DNA from: UMGS1387 sp045646465
Lineage (GTDB): Bacteria > Bacillota > Clostridia > Oscillospirales > CAG-382
NCBI GenBank assembly: GCA_045646465.1
Contig: JAZRKT010000106.1
Span: forward strand, 1 to 43,199
Direction of reading: 5' to 3'
Length of the DNA: 43,199 nucleotides
Below are positions 16,157 through 22,995 of this stretch, one piece after another (position 1 is the stretch's first letter; the number at the start of each line of letters is the position of its first letter). Below the pieces are notes generated by a model, which made no database searches, was not told where the DNA came from, and saw only the letters and a program-made list of their open reading frames with translations. A program made the translations under genes and the position numbers.

Positions 16157-16411
16157 TTGTCGCTTTCTTGAAAGAAAGCTCCGCAAAGAACTTTAAATTG
16201 GCTGTCGCCGCTGTTGAACAATTATTTGAAAGCAGTCTTTGAGTTGTTTAGACTCAAAGACGGATATTTACGACAAAACATTGCCTTGTGCACAAAATGA
16301 ACTTTAAGCAGTCGCAACTGCTGTTTAAGTAGTTGTGACGGCCTTTACGGGATGTGAAAACACATTATTACGCGAGGTTGCCTGCGACAATTGCTGTCGG
16401 GCTATCCCGAC
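16157..16411 (+). ncRNA. Candidate structured RNA element, copy 1
   Basis: Fills the rpmA-obgE intergenic region. It aligns, in opposite orientation, with 24277-24574. Shared hairpins (plus strand): 16162-16179 (GCTTTCTT/AAGAAAGC), 16200-16209 (GGC-URUC-GCC), 16235-16261 (10-bp GTCTTTGAGT/ACTCAAAGAC), 16311-16339 (9 bp with an 11-base loop ending in GTTTAAGT), 16352-16365 (ATGTG/CACAT) and 16396-16411 (GTCGGG/CCCGAC). Several pairs differ from copy 2 on both sides while still pairing. Non-Watson-Crick pairs are G-U only if this copy is read as plus, so the RNA is probably antisense to obgE and rpmA. No known Rfam-type family was recognised. A mobile non-coding repeat is the alternative. Confidence 0.55.
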
Positions 16412-16441
16412 AAAAAGGAAGGCTGTCATGAAGACAGCCTT
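16411..16441 (-). terminator. Terminator after rpmA
   Basis: A perfect 9-bp stem (AAGGCTGTC/GACAGCCTT, 16433-16441 with 16419-16427, 5-base loop) is followed on the minus strand by CC and five T residues (16416-16412). It separates rpmA from the repeat element and obgE. Confidence 0.85.
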
Positions 16442-16461
16442 AATAACATTATTTACAAAGC

Positions 16462-16740
16462 TTATGCTTCGTATACGCTTACGCGCTTCTTTCCGCCCGC
16501 CATGTGTTCAAACTTTACCTTACCTGCGATAAGAGCAAAGAGTGTATCGTCAGTACCGATACCAACGTTGTTGCCGGGATGGATATGTGTACCGCGCTGT
16601 CTTACAATGATGTTACCTGCAAGAACAGGCTGACCGTCTGCACGCTTTACACCGAGTCTCTTGGATTCGGAGTCACGGCCGTTCTTTGTAGAACCTACAC
16701 CTTTTTTATGAGCAAAAAACTGAATGCTTAATCTTAACAT
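16462..16740 (-). CDS. rpmA: 50S ribosomal protein L27 with cleavable N-terminal extension
   Basis: 92 residues, near the peptidyl-transferase centre of the 50S subunit. The N-terminus MLRLSIQFFA|HKKGVGS carries the Firmicutes-type extension; in staphylococci the protease Prp cuts after FFA so that the mature L27 starts at the following residue. The body (KNGRDSESKRLGVK, GNIIVRQRGT..HPG.NVG.G.D) is typical. ATG 16740 follows GGAGG by nine bases. The gene for Prp lies immediately upstream in the same operon. Confidence 0.98.
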   Translation of the reverse strand: MLRLSIQFFAHKKGVGSTKNGRDSESKRLGVKRADGQPVLAGNIIVRQRGTHIHPGNNVGIGTDDTLFALIAGKVKFEHMAGGKKRVSVYEA

Positions 16741-16744
16741 TATC

Positions 16745-17080
16745 TTACACCTCCGTTGAAATTGTTACGTATTCGGGATAAGCCTCTGCCAAATCGGCAA
16801 TATAGCTTTTGTACCCTTCTGCCACACGCTTGATGTCGTTCTTTCTTTTGATGTTGCCATCACTTTCAAGAATAACAATATTAACGCTTGGCACTTCTTC
16901 ATCGACCTCAAGAGAAAGGTCAATTCCGAATTGTTCGAGAATGTTTACCACAAGTTCCGTCGCACTGCTTACTGCGGCACAGATTATATCCGAGCCTTCC
17001 TCAGCATATCCCGAATGACCCTCGGTGCCGATTCTTGTATAAACGGTTTCGTCGCTTTGTGTAAAGGTTACTCTCGTCAT
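16745..17080 (-). CDS. prp: Ribosomal-processing cysteine protease Prp
   Basis: 111 residues (the YsxB/Prp family). It removes the N-terminal extension of L27 before or during 50S assembly. The catalytic His and Cys are at H22 and C34 in GHSGYAEEGSDIICAAVSS, the same numbering as described for the staphylococcal enzyme. It lies between rplU and rpmA with gaps of five and four bases, so the substrate and enzyme are made from one message. The ribosome site is weak, suggesting translational coupling to rplU. Confidence 0.97.
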   Translation of the reverse strand: MTRVTFTQSDETVYTRIGTEGHSGYAEEGSDIICAAVSSATELVVNILEQFGIDLSLEVDEEVPSVNIVILESDGNIKRKNDIKRVAEGYKSYIADLAEAYPEYVTISTEV

Positions 17081-17085
17081 TTTTC

Positions 17086-17382
17086 TTAGCCTATCTTAGT
17101 GATCTGTACCTTGGAATAGGGCTGTCTGTGTCCCTGCTTCTTCTTTTCGCCCTTCTTGGACTTGTACTTGAACACTACAATCTTCTTTGCCTTTGCATTT
17201 CTGAGAACAGTACCTTCAGCCTTAACGCCTGTATCGCCAGTCTTGATACCGTCGTCTGTGGAAACTGCAATAACGTCAAAAGAAACCTTTTCATTTTCTT
17301 CTACGCCGAGCTTCTCAACGAAAATGATGTCGCCTTCCTGAACCTTATACTGCTTTCCGCCTGTAGTAATGATTGCGTACAC
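17086..17382 (-). CDS. rplU: 50S ribosomal protein L21
   Basis: 98 residues from GTG 17382 (MYAIITTGGKQYKV), the family's usual N-terminus; GGAGG lies eight bases upstream, whereas the upstream GTG at 17391 would overlap it. L21 binds 23S rRNA domain I on the 50S subunit. The C-terminal KSKKGEKKKQGHRQPYSKVQI block is the L21 signature. First gene of rplU-prp-rpmA, behind a strong promoter and a short structured leader. Confidence 0.97.
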   Translation of the reverse strand: MYAIITTGGKQYKVQEGDIIFVEKLGVEENEKVSFDVIAVSTDDGIKTGDTGVKAEGTVLRNAKAKKIVVFKYKSKKGEKKKQGHRQPYSKVQITKIG

Positions 17383-17391
17383 GAAAAGCAC

Positions 17392-17486
17392 CTCCTTAAT
17401 AATTAGAACTCGCTGAACACGGGCTTTTGCTCTGCTTTTTATATTCCAAAAAAGTCCGCAAAATTACCTGCCCTTATCATGCGGCT
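17392..17486 (-). promoter_or_regulatory. rplU leader with attenuator-like hairpin
   Basis: The roughly 95-base 5' leader of rplU. On the minus strand a short stem (CCGCA/TGCGG, arms 17480-17484 and 17456-17460, 19-base loop) is followed by AC and six T residues (17453-17448). This looks like a leader terminator; Firmicutes L21 operons are known to carry a leader RNA thought to be autoregulatory. The fit to that family was not tested. Confidence 0.5.
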
Positions 17487-17491
17487 TTGTT

Positions 17492-17520
17492 AGTATAGCA
17501 TACATTTGCTTACTTGTCAA
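17492..17520 (-). promoter_or_regulatory. Promoter of the rplU-prp-rpmA operon
   Basis: Minus-strand perfect -35 TTGACA (17520-17515), 17-base spacer, -10 TATACT (17497-17492). Strong promoter, as expected for ribosomal protein genes. Confidence 0.9.
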
Positions 17521-17539
17521 GGGGTTTTGACGATTTTCT

Positions 17540-18235
17540 TTATTTTTCTGTTGTAGCTTCTTGGACTGTGATACTTTCCTCGCCCAGGGACGCGACGATT
17601 TCATTAAGAAGCATTTCAAAGTGCTCGTCGCTGTTTTTAACAAAAGACATTTGCGCACTGATTACATTTTCACCGTATTGGTTAAATGAAACTATTGAAG
17701 AAAACTCACCATCGTATTCAAGGAAAACTGCAAAATCACCGGAAAAATCCGCAGGCTGAATGTATCCTCTGCTGTTTGAAAGAACTGTTGTTGCGGCAAT
17801 CATATTTGCACCGAAGCGTGCGTTAATTATTGATGCAAAATTGTTGATGCTAAAACGGTTAAGCTCAATAATTTTTTCAAAATCAAAAGCATCCTCGCCT
17901 TCGGGGTAATTTGCTCTCATAAATTCAAGGATTTTATCTTTGTTGAGATGTATATACTTAACACTTTTTGGCTCATCGTAATTTACGGAGGAAATGGTTG
18001 CTATCTGCTCTGCCACCTCGCTGTCGGCGGTATACATTGCGACAAATTCTTTGGAATCGGCAAGCTCTGCAGACTGCTTTGTAAGCTCTATGGCTTCTTC
18101 GATGTAAAAGCTGTCATCGGTATGTGGAGATTCAACGGTAAATGTGGAATCAGCCTTTTTGCCGCTTTCCTCTTTTATGGCGCAGCCGCTTAATGAAAGA
18201 ATCGTTACGACAAGTATTATCAAGAATTTTTCCAT
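17540..18235 (-). CDS. Predicted lipoprotein, unknown function
   Basis: 231 residues with a lipoprotein signal: a short basic start, hydrophobic core and lipobox LSGC (Cys 18), so it should be anchored to the outer face of the membrane. The mature part is acidic, mixed alpha/beta in appearance, and has no catalytic motif I recognise; the middle (INNFASIINARFGANMIAATTVL) hints at a bundled helix. ATG 18235 is eight bases after AGGAGG. It has its own promoter (18276-18304) and ends 20 bases before the rplU promoter, with no clear terminator between. Confidence 0.8.
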   Translation of the reverse strand: MEKFLIILVVTILSLSGCAIKEESGKKADSTFTVESPHTDDSFYIEEAIELTKQSAELADSKEFVAMYTADSEVAEQIATISSVNYDEPKSVKYIHLNKDKILEFMRANYPEGEDAFDFEKIIELNRFSINNFASIINARFGANMIAATTVLSNSRGYIQPADFSGDFAVFLEYDGEFSSIVSFNQYGENVISAQMSFVKNSDEHFEMLLNEIVASLGEESITVQEATTEK

Positions 18236-18275
18236 AATAATATCCTCCTTTTAAGTATGTATTAGTGATGGCTCG

Positions 18276-18304
18276 ATTATAGCACATACGTGTGTCAATG
18301 TCAA
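18276..18304 (-). promoter_or_regulatory. Promoter of the lipoprotein gene
   Basis: Minus-strand perfect -35 TTGACA (18304-18299), 17-base spacer, perfect -10 TATAAT (18281-18276). The spacer holds a second TTGACA and the palindrome CACATACGTGTG, which could be an operator. Confidence 0.85.
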
Positions 18305-18473
18305 TAAAAAATGTTTTTTGGGATAGTTTTATGACTGGCATAGGTGCTTGCTTAAATTGGAAATGTGACATTCAAAACAGGCATTCTTTTAACATAATAT
18401 ATTCTTACGGCTGTGATAGCTAAATAGAGCTTTTGATAGTCTTTTCAGAAAACAAATCGTACTCTTGCGTTAC

Positions 18474-18506
18474 AAAAAAAGTCTGCCCCAAATCTCTTTG
18501 AGGCAG
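18474..18506 (-). terminator. Terminator of glnN
   Basis: A 10-bp stem (CTGCCTCAAA/TTTGGGGCAG, 18497-18506 with 18483-18492, one G-U pair, GAGA loop) is followed on the minus strand by AC and seven T residues (18480-18474). The rest of 18305-18473 shows nothing recognisable. Confidence 0.9.
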
Positions 18507-18519
18507 TCACCGTGAAAAG

Positions 18520-20607
18520 TCAAATATTGAACATAATGTCGCTGTAAGTTGGAACAGGCCAGATTGTCTTGGGAATACTGGGTTCAATTTCGTCAACAAT
18601 TGCACGCATTTTCTGCATTACGTCGAAAACCTTGTCTCTGTAATAAAGAGCTCTGTCGTATGCTTCGTAGGCGGGCACGTTTGAAACTGCTTTTTCAAGC
18701 ACCTTAACCATTGAGTACAGCTCATTGTTAAGAGTCGAAAGCTTTACAAGAAGCTCAGTTTCTGGAGTTGCATCAATGTAATCTGCAACTGCTTTCTTTG
18801 CGGAAATATCCCTTGCAAGGTGGGCGCTGTATTCACATATTGCGGGGATTATCTGCTTTTTCATAATATCCACCATTGTAAGCGCCTCGATGTTTATGGT
18901 CTTTGAGTAAATACCGTAGAGAATTTCAAGACGTGAATACATTTCTGTTTCGCTGAACACCTTGTGCCTTGAGAAAAGCTTTACGTTTTCCTTGTCCACA
19001 AAGTGAGGAAGTGCCGCAACGGTGTTGGGATAATTGTGAATTCCTCTTTTCTCCGCCTCAGCCTTCCACTCGTCGGAATAGCAGTTGCCGTTGAAGATAA
19101 TCTTTTTGTGATTTTTGATGGTCTTCTTGATAAGAGAATTAAGAGCTTTTTTGAAATCCTTTGCCTTTTCAAGCTCTTCGGCAAACTGTCTGAGCTCTTC
19201 CGCAACAATTGTGTTAAGCACTATATTTGCATCTGAAATTGACTGAGATGAGCCGCACATTCTGAACTCAAACTTGTTACCCGTAAAGGCAAAGGGACTT
19301 GTTCTGTTTCTGTCGGTTGTGTCTTTGGGGAAGCTGGGAAGCACGTGAACGCCTATTTCCATAGTTTTCTTTTCGGCGCCTCCGTAGCTCTTGCCTGCTT
19401 CAAGGGCTTCTAAGATTGCCTGAAGCTCGTCACCTATAAACATCGAAACAATTGCAGGAGGCGCTTCGTTTGCACCCAGTCTGTGGTCATTTCCTGCGCA
19501 GGCAACGGAAATTCTCAATATATCCTGATACTCGTCAACCGCCTTGATAACGGCAACAAAGAACAGTAAAAACTGAGCATTTTCGTGGGGAGTTTTACCC
19601 GGGTCAAGAAGATTTACACCCGTGTCGGTGCACATTGACCAGTTGTTATGCTTACCACTTCCGTTTACGCCTGCAAAGGGCTTTTCGTGGAGCAGGCACA
19701 CAAGGTTGTGCTTTTCTGCCGTTTTTCTCATAAGCTCCATAATGAGCTGGTTGTGGTCGGTTGCAAGGTTACTTGTTGTAAATATGGGAGCAAGCTCATG
19801 CTGAGCCGGAGCCGCCTCGTTGTGCTTTGTCTTGGAAAGCACGCCGAACTTCCATAGTTCCTCGTCAAGCTCCTTCATAAAGGCTGCAATTCTCGGCTTA
19901 ATTGCACCGAAATAGTGGTCGTCCATTTCCTGACCCTTGGGGGGCATTGCACCAAAAAGGGTACGTCCGCAGAAAATAAGGTCTTCACGCTTGTCGTACT
20001 TTTCCTTGTCAATAAGAAAATACTCCTGCTCGGCGCCTGCGGTAGTGTTTACGCGCTTGGCACTTGTATTGCCGAAAAGGCGAAGAATTCTCAATGCCTG
20101 CTCGTTAATTGCTTCCATTGAGTGAAGCAGAGGTGTCTTTTTGTCAAGCGCCTCTCCGCCGTAGGAGCAGAAAACGGTAGGGATAAACAGTGAGCCGTCC
20201 TTTACAAAAGCATATGATGTGGGGTCCCACGCAGTATAACCTCTTGCTTCAAAGGTAGCTCTCAGACCTCCTGAAGGAAAACTTGAAGCATCTGTTTCGC
20301 CCTTGATAAGCTCCTTTCCCGAAAACTCCATAATTACATGGCAGTTGGAAACAGGGGTTATAAAGCTGTCGTGCTTTTCTGCAGTAATTCCCGTAAGGGG
20401 CTGGAACCAATGGGTAAAATGGGTTGCGCCAAGCTCTACAGCCCAGTCCTTCATGGCATTTGCCACGATGTTCGCAACATTTATATCAAGGTCAGCACCG
20501 TTTTCCACGGTTTTACGTAAGGATTTATAGACATCCTTGGGAAGCTTGTCTCGCATCACGTCGTCATTGAAGACGTTGGACGCAAAAATTTCGGGTATTG
20601 AACTCAT
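18520..20607 (-). CDS. glnN: Glutamine synthetase type III
   Basis: ATP-dependent ammonia assimilation: glutamate plus ammonia to glutamine. 695 residues, the length that distinguishes GSIII from GSI and GSII (about 350-470). The N-terminal GSIII-specific region includes HFTHWFQPLTG near 61-72. Catalytic-domain signatures present are AGAEQEYFLID near 195, KHNEAAPAQHELAP near 255, GVNGSGKHNNWS near 310 and NRTSPFAFTGNKFEFRMCGS near 430. ATG 20607 follows AAAGGA by ten bases. It lies 51 bases after the RlmI-type gene; the gap contains a second AAAGGAG without a start. No GlnR or GlnB neighbour is visible, so its nitrogen regulation is unknown. Confidence 0.97.
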   Translation of the reverse strand: MSSIPEIFASNVFNDDVMRDKLPKDVYKSLRKTVENGADLDINVANIVANAMKDWAVELGATHFTHWFQPLTGITAEKHDSFITPVSNCHVIMEFSGKELIKGETDASSFPSGGLRATFEARGYTAWDPTSYAFVKDGSLFIPTVFCSYGGEALDKKTPLLHSMEAINEQALRILRLFGNTSAKRVNTTAGAEQEYFLIDKEKYDKREDLIFCGRTLFGAMPPKGQEMDDHYFGAIKPRIAAFMKELDEELWKFGVLSKTKHNEAAPAQHELAPIFTTSNLATDHNQLIMELMRKTAEKHNLVCLLHEKPFAGVNGSGKHNNWSMCTDTGVNLLDPGKTPHENAQFLLFFVAVIKAVDEYQDILRISVACAGNDHRLGANEAPPAIVSMFIGDELQAILEALEAGKSYGGAEKKTMEIGVHVLPSFPKDTTDRNRTSPFAFTGNKFEFRMCGSSQSISDANIVLNTIVAEELRQFAEELEKAKDFKKALNSLIKKTIKNHKKIIFNGNCYSDEWKAEAEKRGIHNYPNTVAALPHFVDKENVKLFSRHKVFSETEMYSRLEILYGIYSKTINIEALTMVDIMKKQIIPAICEYSAHLARDISAKKAVADYIDATPETELLVKLSTLNNELYSMVKVLEKAVSNVPAYEAYDRALYYRDKVFDVMQKMRAIVDEIEPSIPKTIWPVPTYSDIMFNI

Positions 20608-20658
20608 AAGGTGTTGTTCCTTTCAAAAGGTTAAGATAAATTTATGTGTACGTCTCCT

Positions 20659-21885
20659 TTACACAATCTGAAAAATATAAAACTTCAGGTAGTTTGTTTC
20701 AGGTACATCGGGAAGTATGGGGTGGTCACAGCATTGCTGTCTTTGCTCAATTTGTCTTAAGGTCACGCCAGCATCGTGAGCAGCATCGTTGAGCATTGTG
20801 CGGAAAAGACTGTCACTCATAAAATGGGAGCAGGAACAGGTTGCAAGGTATCCGCCTCTTGGAAGAAGCTTCATAGCCTTGAGGTTTATTTCCTTGTAGC
20901 CCTTTCTTGCGCTTTCAATTGTGCTTCTGCTTTTGGTAAAGGCAGGCGGATCGAGAATAATATAGTCAAAATCGCACTTTTTTAAGTTATACATATCAGT
21001 TAAGAGCTCAAAAACATTTGCGCACACAAAGTCCATTTTATCTTCAAGTCCGTTAAGATGGGCATTTTTCTTTGTCTGCTCTATGGCACTTTCCGATATA
21101 TCAACCGCTGTTACGTGTTGAGCCGCGCCTTTTGCACAGTTCAGAGCAAATGAGCCTGTATGGGTAAAGCAGTCAAGCACCTTTTTGCCTTTTGCAATTT
21201 TTGCTGCCGCACGTCTGTTATACTTCTGGTCAAGGAAAAAGCCTGTTTTCTGACCGTTTATATAGTCAACCTCGTATTTTATGCCGTTTTCGGTAATGAT
21301 TACTTTGCCGTCGCCACAATTATCCACGCCCTCAAGCTCATAATAGCCCTTGTAGGTTTCCATACCTTCAAGAGTGCGGACAGCCACATCGTTTCTCTCG
21401 TATATGACGGTTATCTTTTCGCCGTATTCCCTGAGAATATCAACAGCTGCCTTAAAGATAAAATGCTTTACCTTTTCAATACCGAGACTTAAAACTTCCG
21501 CAACAAGTACGTCCTCAAATTTATCAAGAGTAAGACCGGGAAAAGAATCCGCCTCGCCGAAAATAAGTCTGCAGGAGGAAAAATCCTCACCCATCACCGT
21601 TTTGCGATAATCTATTGCGTATCTTACACGGCGTGTCCAGAAGAATTGGTCAAACTTATCGTTGGCATTGCGTGATATGATACGTATTCTGATTTTTGAG
21701 TTGTCATTTATAAATCCTGTGCCGAGAAAGGTACCCTTTCCTGAGCGCACGTCAACGAGAGTGCCGTTTTCGTAATTTCCGAGAATGCTTAGCACCTCAT
21801 CTGCATAAACCCAAGGGTGACCTTTGTCAAGGCTTTTCTTTGCCTTATCTGTTACAACGGCAACGGGAAAATTTCTGTCAGCCAA
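20659..21885 (-). CDS. RlmI-type class I rRNA (cytosine-C5) methyltransferase
   Basis: 408 residues: an N-terminal PUA domain (about 1-75, KKSLDKGHPWVYADEV), a middle EEHEE-type domain, and a C-terminal Rossmann methyltransferase. SAM-binding motif VLDCFTHTGSFAL near 226, VDISESAIEQ near 250, catalytic-region LDPPAFTKS near 300 and CSCSHF near 338, which match the RlmI family (m5C1962 of 23S rRNA). The start is TTG 21885, eight bases after GGAGGA and two bases after the preceding stop, so it is translationally coupled to the upstream lipoprotein gene. Confidence 0.92.
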   Translation of the reverse strand: MADRNFPVAVVTDKAKKSLDKGHPWVYADEVLSILGNYENGTLVDVRSGKGTFLGTGFINDNSKIRIRIISRNANDKFDQFFWTRRVRYAIDYRKTVMGEDFSSCRLIFGEADSFPGLTLDKFEDVLVAEVLSLGIEKVKHFIFKAAVDILREYGEKITVIYERNDVAVRTLEGMETYKGYYELEGVDNCGDGKVIITENGIKYEVDYINGQKTGFFLDQKYNRRAAAKIAKGKKVLDCFTHTGSFALNCAKGAAQHVTAVDISESAIEQTKKNAHLNGLEDKMDFVCANVFELLTDMYNLKKCDFDYIILDPPAFTKSRSTIESARKGYKEINLKAMKLLPRGGYLATCSCSHFMSDSLFRTMLNDAAHDAGVTLRQIEQRQQCCDHPILPDVPETNYLKFYIFQIV

Positions 21886-21887
21886 AA

Positions 21888-22571
21888 TTATTCCTCCACA
21901 GGTGTCTTGTCAAGCTTTGAGTAGCTTTCTTCTTCCATTGCAAAGTAGTCAATATCAGTTCTGTAGTTTTCCTTTGAATTGAATTCTGCCTGAGAACCGT
22001 AATCAACATCTATCTGATTGATGATGCCGTTCTTGTCAAGACCTGCGCTTATAATGCAGATGCCATCAAAGCCGTAGTACTGTTCAATGTTCCAGGTATC
22101 CTTAAGCACCTCGGCTGTCATAGTGTTCCATTCGTCGCTGTCTTTTTTCTTGCTGAAGCCGACGGTAAGAAAAACATCGTCATACTTTCCAAAGCTCAGC
22201 TTGCCCCCGTTATATGCAGGGTAATTGAATATGATTTCTTCGTCTGTAACGAAAAGGCAGGTTTCCCACATTGCTTCGCCTGCCTTAAGTGCAAAGCTTT
22301 GTGCAAGCTTTTCCCAGCTGTCGCCGATTTTCACACCGCAAAGAGAAAACTTGCCATCATTGATATATATTTCATCAGAGCCGAAAGCTCTTGAGCTGTA
22401 TGCGCCCTCTGTAATTGTCACATGGCTGTTAAAGGCAATTGTCTCACTTTCATTTTGTCCTTCGGCAACAAGCACATCGGGAGTGAAAACATAGCTTTTC
22501 CCCAGTGAACACGATACAAGCATAAGTAATGTGCAAAGCACAGATAAAGATGTAACAATAATTTTTTTCAT
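21888..22571 (-). CDS. Predicted lipoprotein, unknown function
   Basis: 227 residues with a lipoprotein signal peptide (MKKIIVTSLSVLCTLLMLVSC, lipobox Cys 21). The mature part has a repeated small-domain feel (FSLCGVKIGDSWEKL near 77, resembling the 'I-G-D' element of outer-surface lipoproteins with a repeated beta-hairpin), but I recognise no named family. ATG 22571 is preferred, seven bases after AGGAG; ATG 22577 directly abuts it. First gene of a unit with the RlmI-type gene and glnN, from the promoter at 22617-22645. The context gives no clear function. Confidence 0.78.
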   Translation of the reverse strand: MKKIIVTSLSVLCTLLMLVSCSLGKSYVFTPDVLVAEGQNESETIAFNSHVTITEGAYSSRAFGSDEIYINDGKFSLCGVKIGDSWEKLAQSFALKAGEAMWETCLFVTDEEIIFNYPAYNGGKLSFGKYDDVFLTVGFSKKKDSDEWNTMTAEVLKDTWNIEQYYGFDGICIISAGLDKNGIINQIDVDYGSQAEFNSKENYRTDIDYFAMEEESYSKLDKTPVEE

Positions 22572-22616
22572 AATCATTCTCCTGTCCTGTAAAGCTTACT
22601 TTTATTTCAATTATAT

Positions 22617-22645
22617 ACTATACTACAAACTTCCGTAAAAGTCAA
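22617..22645 (-). promoter_or_regulatory. Promoter of the lipoprotein/rlmI-type/glnN unit
   Basis: Minus-strand -35 TTGACT (22645-22640), 17-base spacer, -10 TATAGT (22622-22617). It diverges from the serS promoter about 60 bases away. Confidence 0.75.
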
Positions 22646-22705
22646 TATTTTTATGTTTGTTTTATACTGCAATTTATACTTACACCTGCTTTAACAAAAA
22701 AACAC

Positions 22706-22734
22706 TTGACAAATCGGCAAAAAAGCTATATAAT
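22706..22734 (+). promoter_or_regulatory. Promoter of the serS T-box leader
   Basis: Perfect -35 TTGACA (22706-22711), 17-base spacer, perfect -10 TATAAT (22729-22734). Transcription should begin near 22741, at the start of the T-box leader. Confidence 0.92.
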
Positions 22735-22740
22735 AACCAC

Positions 22741-22955
22741 AACAATCCGCAATGACGGAAAACCGAGCATTGATTTTTTCAAAGAGAGTGCACGTAGCTG
22801 TGAGTGCATAGAAAGAAATGCTTTTTCCATTCCTGAGCGGCAGGGCGACGAGCTTTGCGTATTTTCTGCGTTAAAGAATAAGAGTTAAACACAAGGTGGT
22901 ACCGTGTAAAATTTGCACCCTTGATTCCAGTACGGATTCGAGGGTGCTTTTTGTT
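22741..22955 (+). promoter_or_regulatory. T-box riboswitch controlling serS, probable specifier TCC
   Basis: The leader shows the T-box hallmarks in order: AAGAGAGT (near 22782-22790), a distal stem TGCAC/GTGCA, the CCTGAGC block after the specifier, the T-box GGTGGTACCGTG (22895-22906), and an intrinsic terminator (GCACCCTTGATTCC paired with GGATTCGAGGGTGC, 22915-22928 with 22934-22947, then five T residues). In the usual position ten bases upstream of the CCTGAGC end lies TCC (22826-22828), a serine codon, as expected for seryl-tRNA control. Uncharged tRNA-Ser should stabilise the antiterminator and allow serS expression. Confidence 0.93.
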
Positions 22956-22995
22956 TGTTTTCAAAAAAATATATATCCCAAAGGAGAAAAAGAAA

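Noticed and set aside
15865..16242. Frames encoding FVAFLKES-like peptides at both copies of the repeat element (here and 24496-24726 minus)
   Set aside because: The shared peptide follows from the shared DNA. Differences between copies fall at all codon positions, the ends differ, neither frame has a ribosome binding site, and conserved base pairing explains the pattern better.
16335..16633. Plus-strand frames opposite rpmA
   Set aside because: Shadows of the L27 gene, its terminator and the repeat element, without start signals.
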